Part shown: one piece after another, positions 22,491 to 31,099 of the stretch
How the letters are laid out: each line of letters starts with the position of its first letter
Position numbering within the stretch: the stretch's first letter is position 1
Assembly (NCBI GenBank): GCA_019916065.1
Contig: CM034233.1
Coordinates: 21,153,936-21,217,935 of the forward strand
DNA length: 64,000 nt
Direction: 5' to 3'
Origin: Vitellaria paradoxa
Taxonomy: Eukaryota; Streptophyta; Magnoliopsida; Ericales; Sapotaceae
The notes under the pieces: model-generated
What the model was told of the DNA's origin: nothing
The model's database searches: none
The model's input: only the letters and a program-made list of their open reading frames with translations
Position numbers and translations under genes: made by a program

Positions 22491-25361
22491 TCAACTCAAC
22501 GGCTCTTTGCAAGTCTTCTTATTATGAGAGCCCATGTGACCACAACGACCACAACGAATTTTTCGTACAAGCTCACCAGTTGATCTAATCCTACGCTTCT
22601 TCGGCCTTCCAGCTGATCTCCGTGTTATTGGAGGTAATATTAAACTATTACAGTCTGCAAACTCTTGGATTATATCTGTTGGTATTGGAACAATCACACC
22701 TTCATATGCCAATTTGTAATTATCAACATGAAAGTACTCATCAACAAACTCACTCAAAGGTCTGTTAATCCTCCCAATAACAGCAAATGCATGAGAGCAT
22801 GGACACCAGAAATTTGCCAACCATAATAAGAACATGTACAATTCACCAAATCAACAGCTGTTGAAGGATTAGAAAGTACTTCATAAATACTATCTGAACA
22901 CATCTTGATGGTCCATGTTCTACCAGCATCAACAAGTGCATTAAACTTATCTTCCATTCTTGGACATAGCACACCATTCCACTTTGCAGCATCGAGCTTT
23001 CTTATGGCAAACCATTTCATTAATTTAACCCTTATCTTGTCCACCAAATGTGCAACTGGCATATTTCTTGTATCAAGAATCCATGAGTTAAAAGATTCAA
23101 TGGCATTTGAAGACATCTCACCATACCTTCTACTATAAGAATACGCATTAGTCTAATTTTGTATAGGCAATCCACTCAACAAGTTATCAACAATTGCACC
23201 CCCTTCTCTCTTCAAAACATCTAACTTCTCCTTAAATGCTGCAACTGTAGGAGCATAAGCACACTGACAAAACAAGTTCACAATGTATTCACGAGATCCG
23301 TTAGATCTGTTACCACGACTAAATTTATCTCTTAAATTGTTCTTCAAATGCTGTAGATAGAAAAAGTGATGACATGTAGGAAACTTAATTGGCAAAGATT
23401 CCATCAATCCAGGATTTCTATCGGAAATAAATGTAAAATCTTCAGAGGGGTTCAATATCTCACGCAAATGACCAAGGAACGAAGACCAATTATCGAAATT
23501 CTCTGAATCAACAACAGCAAATGCCAATGGGAATAACCCTGCAGATGAATATAAAAACAGTATCGAATTAAAAACAGTATCGCATAAAAACAGTACCGCA
23601 TAAAAACAGTACCATTCTTTGTATGTTGTGCTTGTGGTCTTTGAATATTAGATACATTTGGTACTGTGTTTATACGATACTACATCTTACTAAAAACAGT
23701 ACCACATAATAAAATAGTACCGCAAAAAACAGTACCGCATAAAAACAGTACCATTCTTTGTATGGTGTACTTGTGGTCTTTGAATACTAGATACATTTGG
23801 TACTGTGTTTATACGATACTACATCTTACTAAAAACAGTACCACATAATAAAACAGTACTGCATAAAAATAATACCCCACAAAAACAGTATCGCATAAAA
23901 ACAGTACTGCATAAAAATATTACCATTCTTTGAATACTAGATACATTTGGTACTGTGTTTTTACGATACTACATCTTACTAAAAACAGTACCACATAATA
24001 AAACAGTACCACATAAAAACAGTACCGCACAAAAATAGTACCGCACAAAAATAGTACCGCATAAAAACAGTACAATTTTTTGTATGGTGTACTTGTGGTC
24101 TTTAAATACTAGATACATTTGGTACTGTGTTTATACGATACTACATTTTACTAAAACAGTACCACATAATAAAACAGTACTACATAAAAATAGTACCGCA
24201 CAAAATTATGAACATTAACATACTATTATTCACATCCTTACCAGTAGCTGCCATCAGAATACCCTTGAAATGTGACTTCAAGAAAGTACTATCAATAAAA
24301 ATGATAGGCCTGCAATATTTGAATCCACGTATACTAGCCCCAAATGATACAAATAACCGTCTAAATCGGTTTGTACCGTCATCCACATCCAACACAATAT
24401 GATTGCCTGGGTTAAGATCCATTGCAGCCTTGACATAACAACTTAAGTGATTAAACGAATCAGCATAGTCACCATAAATCATGTCTTTAGCTTTCTCTAA
24501 AACACTCCAAGCCTTATCATAGCTAATTTTCATGCCATAGTTGTTTTTAAAAGATATAATAACGTCGACCGACGACATTGAAGGTTTTAATGCTACCTGA
24601 TCAACAATCAACTTACCCAAAGATTTCCTGCTCATCCTCTTAGACCCATCCCTAATAATTGTCGGACCACAACTGTGAACATTGTTGAATTTCCTTATGT
24701 AAAAATTACGATTAACTTTTGATAACGATGCAACAATTGACCACGGATACCCTTCAGCGAACTTTTTTGCACAAACAACTTCGACTATATCCTTGTTATT
24801 CCTCTCATACAAAAGTTCAAAGCCAACCTCTGTAGCATATCGACAAATTGCATTACGAAACTCATCAACACCTCTTACAAATTCCTGTCCCACTCTCAAT
24901 ATTAATGACGACCAATTAGAATACAACAATGGTTTATCCTTACGGCTTGAAATTGAACTACGATACACATCAACATCACAGTAATCATCATACGAATCCA
25001 GACCAGTATCAGCATCGCCAATTGGCACACTATTAGAAACAGTATCGGAATTACTGGAAACAGTACCGGTACTATTTTGGATCGGTACTGTGTTCAAACT
25101 ATCGAAAAAAATATCAATCGATATATAACACAAACCAACCATGCGAGCCAACATCATCATATTTTTAAAATCAACATCGTTTCTCAGAAAACATGAAGGA
25201 TGTTCATGGATTGAGTAATTAAATGACACATTTTCCAAATTCAAACTCGACCAATTCTCACACACATTTAACGCAAAATCTGAAAATGACATTTCACAGT
25301 TCAAATTGACTACAAAAGTCTCTATACCAAACTTACATAGCAGCGTCAAATTCGAAGACAT
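22491..25361 (-). pseudogene. mudrA: MuDR-type MULE transposase gene, two exons, one stop and one frameshift
   Basis: ATG at 25361 (first ATG of the frame). Exon 1 25361-24224, intron 24223-23539 (GTATGT donor, CTGCAG acceptor), exon 2 23538-22491; about 728 codons. Order of domains: MuDR-type DNA-binding region (FVRGVDEFRNAICRYATEVG to the conserved His/Cys near NVHSC), then the DDE core with D357 (IFIDSTFLK), D419 (FISDRNPGL) and E527 (SSNAIESFN), a SWIM zinc finger (CTC, then CPCSHA), and a CCHC knuckle (CGRCGHMGSHNKKTC). It would cut and join the element ends in the nucleus. Lesions: TAG at 23155-23153 where the family usually has Trp, and a 1-bp loss near 22801-22806 inside the SWIM motif (the CPCSHA half is in the next frame). 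Exon 1 also contains the element motif (25020-25092), read as TVPIQNSTGTVSS. Confidence 0.88.
23539..24223 (-). repeat. Transposase intron filled with four tandem motif-bearing units
   Basis: Four units of roughly 145-170 bp start near 23604, 23750, 23922 and 24070. Each has ACCATTCTTTGTATGG-type wording (shortened in the third), ACTAGATACATTTGGTACTG, ACGATACTACAT and then a run of CAGTACC(G/A)CATAAAA repeats whose number varies between units. On the transcribed strand these read GCGGTACTGTTTT. The intron therefore works as a reservoir of the element motif. Confidence 0.85.
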
Positions 25362-25403
25362 GACTGACCGAAATCGTTCACAGTACAAACTCACCCAAAT
25401 GTG

Positions 25404-25487
25404 TAATCCAGATCTGTATGTATTCCTTCGACCGAAGTTAATCTCACAGCACAACCTTGCGTAATCCGTATGTATTCCTTCGTATAT
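25404..25487. repeat. Direct repeat in the 5' region of the transposase gene
   Basis: The phrase TGTATGTATTCCTTCG occurs at about 25416-25431 and its near-copy CGTATGTATTCCTTCG at about 25469-25484, each preceded by GTAATCC. It lies just upstream of the ATG at 25361 and could belong to the promoter or leader. Confidence 0.65.
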
Positions 25488-25699
25488 AATCCTTTAACAG
25501 ACTTTTATCTCACTATATGCTTGTTTACGCGATTTATAAGGAATGAAACAAAAACGAAAAACGTGATTCCCGATTCCATAATTTTCGGCAACTTCATCTC
25601 AGTTAATTATAGAAAAAAGAGGATTTAAGTCATATGATAAATTATATTCAAAACAAACTCGTGGGACCCACTCAAAAGTCTGACTTAAATACAAAATTT

Positions 25700-25790
25700 T
25701 TCACATTAATGTGACTTAAAAGCAATACTTTTTTTTGGTATGACTAATAGCCTTAAAAGATTACCAAGTATGACTTGGATACAATTTTTC
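25700..25790 (-). repeat. Right degenerate terminal inverted repeat of the MULE
   Basis: Reading inward on the minus strand it starts GAAAAATTGTATCCAAG, with CTTTTAAGG 32 bases in. It pairs loosely with 16417-16510 and abuts the right copy of the 10-bp target duplication. Confidence 0.5.
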
Positions 25791-25800
25791 GAATTATTTT

Positions 25801-26383
25801 CGTAGTGGTCTGTAAGTTCTGCACTCAACTTAAGGCCCGGTTATTTGGATCCTTGTTGGTACTTCAATTAGGGGTGGGTTATTATTAATTTGAGTCCACG
25901 GATCTTTCTGTGTTTATAGTTGTGTTTAGTTGTAGTTATGTTTAAATATATTAAAATCAAATTAACATATTAAATAATTAATTTATTTAATAATTAAATT
26001 AAATTCATGACAATTTCAAATATCAGTATTTTTTTGTGACCTAAAATCCTACCGATTTATTGAAGTGCTCAATGAAACGTGTAGCCGATAGTAAATTGGG
26101 GACTTGCACAACAACCCACAAGTGATGGGAATTAATTAAATTCAAGACTTATGCCTTGTGTGAGGAACTTCTAAAATTTGTTAAGTTTTAAAGTCAAACT
26201 CCTAATCTTTTTTAGAGAAGTTAAGAGTTATGACTAATGAGCTTAGGACAATTGGTTCAAATATAAGCGTTTGTATCACATTCGAATTGCATGAAATATT
26301 ATCAACCTTACTTTAGATTAACTGCTTACGTAGTTGACTTTTTGCTAATTTAATGATGCTATGGATAAAGTGGTCGCAAGAAC
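25801..26383. other. AT-rich sequence between the MULE and a hAT-like element
   Basis: No gene or clear repeat recognised. Confidence 0.4.
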
Positions 26384-26391
26384 ATAAAGAT

Positions 26392-26972
26392 CAGGGATGG
26401 GCATGGGGTGGATAGGCGATGGGTATGTTTATCCCCGTACCCGATCTCCGAATTCAAATCAATTCCCGTACTTTACTCGATCCTCACTGGAGATTTATTT
26501 TTAACCTCTATTCCTGCCCCAAATGGGGAAGGGGGATCTTCGTGGGGAATTAGGTACTTGAAATAGAAAAAGAAAAAATAAGAAAATTTTAAATTCTATA
26601 TTATAGATTCAAGAATCAAATCCAAAATCTAAAAATTCCAAATTCCACAAGCCTAATTATTTAAATATTAAGTCCAAATTCTAGATTCATACATAACTGC
26701 ATAAGTATCACATATCAATTCAAGTTTCAGTTTCTAGATTCAAATCTAAGGCCATTAACAGAAGTCAGTTAGAGGATTTGAAAATTTTTTGGGGATCAGG
26801 TAAGGTACAGGTTAAGGGACATACTTATACTCGTATTCTACCTGATCCCACAAATATTTTAAAAAATGTCCCCATACCCTACTCGATCCCTAAAAAATGC
26901 CCGAATTCCTGTACTCATTCGGGGCAATGATCGGGTAGGTTATGGATGAATTGGCTGAGATGGCTATCCCTA
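26392..26972. mobile_element. Non-autonomous hAT-like element, 581 bp
   Basis: An exact 8-bp target duplication ATAAAGAT at 26384-26391 and 26973-26980, the length typical of hAT transposition. Ends CAGGGATGGGCAT and, reversed, TAGGGATAGCCAT match at 10 of 13 positions. The interior is rich in short phrases such as CCCGTAC, CCCCATACCC and ACTCGATCC, with no coding capacity. It probably moved using a transposase supplied elsewhere. Confidence 0.8.
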
Positions 26973-26980
26973 ATAAAGAT

Positions 26981-27371
26981 TCTTATATTAGTGTAACATT
27001 TGATGCAAGGTATGTACGACATTGATTAGCTTCACAAAAAAAAAAAAAAAAAAAAAAAGTGTGCGTACGCATATAAATACACACACATAAACGTTAAAAG
27101 TTATATGATTTTAAAAAAAATGATAATGATTGTTTGTAATGATAATAAAAAATAACAGATATATGTAATAGGATGTAACAAATATATATATATATATATA
27201 TATAATAGGAATGAAGGAGTTCGAAAAATTACATTAATGTTAGGGTTTCTACATCTGTTTTGAAAGGGGTTGGTAGTCAGTATATAACTGTGAGGAAAAC
27301 TCTCACCGTATGAATTAGTTTTTGGGATGAGAGAACCCCAAAATCACCTAACAATTGATATCTGAGCCCAT
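26981..27371. other. Intergenic sequence with simple repeats
   Basis: Poly-A at about 27035-27058 and a TA run at about 27183-27204. No gene seen. Confidence 0.45.
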
Positions 27372-27611
27372 GTGTACCATTTGGTTTGCATTTCTATTTT
27401 TTCGTTTTTTATTTTTGTTTTTTATTTTTTGTTTTATTTATTTTATATTTTTAAAATTCCAAATTAAGGAAAATAAAAAACATATTTAGTTTGACATTTT
27501 CTACTTTTCGTGTTTTGATATTTTTCTTATTTTGTATTTTAAATTATTTTTTTTATTTTTAAAATTATAAAATAAAAAATGAACTCAAAACAAATATAAC
27601 AAATGACCCCT
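27372..27611. repeat. MITE-like repeat, CATTTGGTTTG family, copy 2
   Basis: The left end GTACCATTTGGTTTGCATTT and the reversed right end GGGGTCATTTGTTATATTTG give imperfect inverted termini around T-rich and A-rich halves. Same layout as 10250-10560. Confidence 0.45.
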
Positions 27612-27932
27612 TAATCAATTGAAATCCTATCAAACAAGAATCTATGCAGTTAAATATATATACATAACAAGAGAGGACATCCAAATCACTGCATTTCAAG
27701 AATCAAAACCTGGGATTCTTTGGAACTTATACAATAATCGAGGGAAAAAAAAAAAAAAAAAAACAAAACAAAAACAAAACAAAACAAAGCAAGTGAAACC
27801 AAACTTGTGTATAAATAAATAACTGTGCAAGTAGAAAGCCAATACTTCTATTTTTGAAAACTTGGCAATATATCTTAATTACTTTTCTTATTTATTTATT
27901 TATTGTGAAATTAATTTTTGGCAAGAGTTAAT

Positions 27933-30477
27933 TTAGACGAGTCTCCATGGTCTCTCTGCAAGGCTTACACATTCACTAAACCTAAAACAGTCGACGAGGT
28001 GATCGATTGTCATCCCTGCAGCTTGCATGAACGAATAGACAATCACAGGACCCACAAACCGAAATCCACGCTTCAACAAGTCCCTACTAATGGCTTCTGC
28101 TTTGGGGGTTCTCAAAGGAACATTTCGTGCGTGTCTGAATCTGTTTATCACTGGTTTATAGTTTACATAACCCCACATGAAGCTTCCAAATGATCCAAAC
28201 TCCTTCACAATCTGCATTTAGACAACAATCACTAGCTATATAAGTACACTCGTTATCTTCCATTTGAATAATAGACTAGATATTTTAAATTAATAGATTT
28301 GATATTAAAATATAAGTGAAAAAGTTGTAACTGAGAAATTAAATTATATTGAATTTATTTAAGTTAAACTAATAAACTTGTATTTGAAAACTCGTAAAGA
28401 AATGAAGTACCCAAACTTGCCTGCGTTATACTCTTGGCGTTGTCTACTATGCACCTTGCTCTGCTCTCTGTCAACATTATTGCTTTGTTGGAGGTAATTT
28501 CAGCGATCTCTCTCTCCCATTTTGGCGACAGTGTTGGGATCAAATCCAGAAAAAGCTTCTCTATTTTAAAAATATGAACTTGAATTCATATGAATGCTTG
28601 TTAACTATAATAAAATTGCATCCTATTGAAGATATTGATCACCCAAATTTTGCGTAAAAAAAAAAAAAGTTGAAAAAAAAAATAACAGAAGAAGAAATAT
28701 TTAATTTATTTTTTGAGTAATTAATCTCAGTTTTTTTGTGGGTAGACAATACTCTCCTCATTTTAGAAATTATTTTGAAATCCCCTACTTTTAACACATT
28801 CTCGTTGGTGCCATTTATCTAGAGTAATTTTTCAAATACGAGAGATCGATATTGTCCAACTTCTGAACAAAGCTCACATAAGATTTAGGGTACTTTACCC
28901 TCACTTTCTTAGCATAGATGGTCAGAAAACTGATAAGAATACCTCAATAGTTCCTTCCTTTTGAGAATTTCAGTCCAATTGAAATCCATCAACATGCCAG
29001 CCATCGCTAGCAGCTCAAACAATTGACTGTGTGATAATATTTTCCAGTTAAAGACCAATTTATATCGATCCATAACAATAAAAGAACTTGTAATACAAAC
29101 CTGACAAAACATAAAAAAAAAAATGATAGAAAGAAACGACTTACTTGTCATCATAAACTGGAACTCCCCAACACTCATCATGAAATTGTACATAAGTTTT
29201 ATCTGCAGAAAAAGTTTTCTAAGTATGCGTGCCTGCATGAACTATTTACCTATATATATATATATGTTAACTGATGTTATTTTGTTCATTTTGCTGATGG
29301 TTATATTATAATATATAGCTAGGTAGGCAGATACATAGAAAACACAGCGGAAAATAATCGAGTAGATTACATCATTTAATGTGGGAATTGCTCGGTGCAT
29401 ATAATGTTTGATTAATATTCTAATATGTAATTATAGCAGGTGGTATATATTGGTGCTATTATTATTACTAATCCTGAAAGCAGAAGTGCAGTTGTAACCA
29501 CCGCCGCAGAGACCATGTCTAAAAATGAAATATGAATTAACTAGAAAATTAAGCTAATTATATCACACATTCAACCACTAAGTAGTAGGAGAATCTTTAA
29601 TAATTTAAGGACAATTTTTATTCCTCTCTTTTCCTATATATTTTCGGTAGTTGATAAGTAACATATAAAACCACTATCAATTATCCAAAAAGTTTGGGGT
29701 TGATTTGGGTATTAAAAGTTACTTTTAGGTTGCCGGGTTTAAAAAATTAATTAATTTTATCCCTTTTATTCATAAAAACTAAGGAAATTTAAGAGAATAT
29801 ATTTGTAATTTTAATATGTATACTTCTCAGTTTATGTAAAATTTTAAGAAGTCAGTTTTTAATTTTGATACCCAAACGACATTTTTAGAAGAGTTTAAAT
29901 CAATATATCTCGAAATATTTGTAACTAATGCGTGCAAAAAGAAAAATTAGATTTGAATAAGCAAAATAACAATGATATTAATGTAATAAAAAAAAAAGTA
30001 ATAAATGATTCTAATATAATTTTCTTTATCACATGGCATTACTCTTCGTAATTTTAATAGATCACCATGACTTATTATTAATTAATTACCACTATTCTTT
30101 GTGATCCAATTGCACCTCTTCAAGCCTTCTTCACCTGTGGGGTCTGGACTACGTTGTTGTTCAACATTTTTAGGCACCACAGCCGGGAATTCTCTTCTTT
30201 CAGTTGGAGCAATCCGTCGCAGTGCTAATGAGATTTTCTGATCAAGTGGAAGGGAACAATCGGTGAGAGAAGAGTCGCTTGAGATCTGTGACAAAGATAG
30301 AGATAAAGATAGCGAAGAAAGGGACGACGAGAGAGATGAGCCCCTTTTCTGGAGGCCAAATGGGTAGACTTTCTTCAGGTGCCTCGATAGGAATCCATGG
30401 TTTGATGACTTCATCTTTCTATCTCCACGACTTCTGTACTTTTCCAGAGCATGGATTTGCACGTTTTCCTTAGACAT
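27933..30477 (-). pseudogene. DNA-3-methyladenine glycosylase I-like gene, five exons, frameshifted in exon 4
   Basis: Exons (minus strand): 30477-30090, 29202-29145, 29026-28943, 28560-28421, 28211-27933. The family (Tag, HhH-type base excision repair glycosylase) removes 3-methyladenine from DNA. A Ser/Leu-rich, low-complexity N-terminus (probably organelle or nuclear targeting, unproven) precedes the catalytic domain. Candidate zinc ligands are the Cys of KRCNW, the His of FHDECWG, and His and Cys of DHLVDC. The substrate-pocket block is GMLMDFNWTEILKRK. The last exon (KEFGSFGSFMWGYVNYKP to ERPWRLV) matches the family to its usual end. In exon 4, the run GGGAGAGAGAGATC is 2 bp too short (or 1 bp too long) for the frame: the family reading continues in another frame after MGE, and a TGA follows at once. 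Exon 4 is 140 nt where 142 restores phase. The exon 4 donor is CAG|GCAAGT, a GC-AG intron. It is either a pseudogene, a GA-slippage allele or a sequence error. Confidence 0.85.
29697..29880. mobile_element. MITE in intron 1 of the glycosylase gene
   Basis: The left end GGGTTGATTTGGGTATTAAAA and the reversed right end GTCGTTTGGGTATCAAAA form an inverted repeat. 184 bp, AT-rich, non-coding. No clear target duplication. Confidence 0.5.
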
Positions 30478-31062
30478 GCTTTTGAAGAGAAGAAAGTCGT
30501 TTGCCTCGAGTTGGGTAGCTAGCTATAGCTAGATGGATATATATATATATATATATAAATGTCGGATTGAGATTTATAAAGATTTTTGAGGTTTCGAAAG
30601 GATATTTTGTCTAGGGAACAATTCAAAATTGGTTGGTGACATGTGAATTTCATTATATTTAGACTGCCAGTTGCTCCTTAGTTTTTAAGCCAGACTAAAT
30701 AAAAGTAGATTGGATTTGAAAATGTTTCTTCTGAAACCTACGTCTGAATTTCTAGGCCCGCCTTGAATCATTCTCCTCAAGTCTCAAAATTCGCTACTCA
30801 TGAAAATGATTTTAACATAGTAATAAGCTTAGGATATGTGTGTGTATATATATATATGTTGTGATCACGAGGAAAACTTCTAAGGTGTTTGGATTCATAA
30901 TTCATTTCGATTCGTGTGCTTATGCTAGATATTTTAGAATTCAATTAACGTGTTAAATATTTAATTCAATTTAAAATTAGAACAAATCGTGTCAATTTGG
31001 AGTCACATCTTTCTTTTTAGAGTTGTGTTACTTAATCATGTTTGGAGGATAATATCAAAGCA

Positions 31063-31092
31063 CGTGGCGTGCAACTGACTGAGGCACGTGGC
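31063..31092. promoter_or_regulatory. Paired G-box motifs upstream of the glycosylase gene
   Basis: CACGTGGC at 31063-31070 and again at 31085-31092, spaced 22 bp start to start, about two DNA turns. They lie about 590-615 bp upstream of the ATG at 30477 on the minus strand. G-boxes bind bZIP and bHLH factors and serve as ABRE-type elements. Function here is inference. Confidence 0.5.
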
Positions 31093-31099
31093 ACGCATC

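Larger units (their letters stand above)
16407..25800. mobile_element. Mutator-like element (MULE) carrying transposase and Ulp1-like genes, about 9.4 kb
   Basis: A 10-bp direct repeat GAATTATTTT at 16407-16416 and 25791-25800 flanks an element at 16417-25790; 9-11 bp duplications are typical of MULEs. Measured from each duplication, both ends carry CTTTTAAGG at nearly the same depth (33 and 32 bases in), and loose inverted similarity continues about 90 bp inward (TTAAGTTAT versus TTAGTCAT; TAAGTCATATT versus TAAGTCACATT). Inside, a Ulp1-like gene (+) and a MuDR-type transposase gene (-) converge. GGTACTGT/ACAGTACC motifs fill the interior and stop near its edges. MULEs carrying Ulp1-type peptidase genes (Kaonashi type) are known in Arabidopsis and other plants. 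The termini are degenerate, so the boundaries are inference. Confidence 0.7.

Noticed and set aside
24127..24402. Plus-strand 91-codon frame in the MULE
   Set aside because: Antisense to the transposase exon 1 end and its intron repeats.
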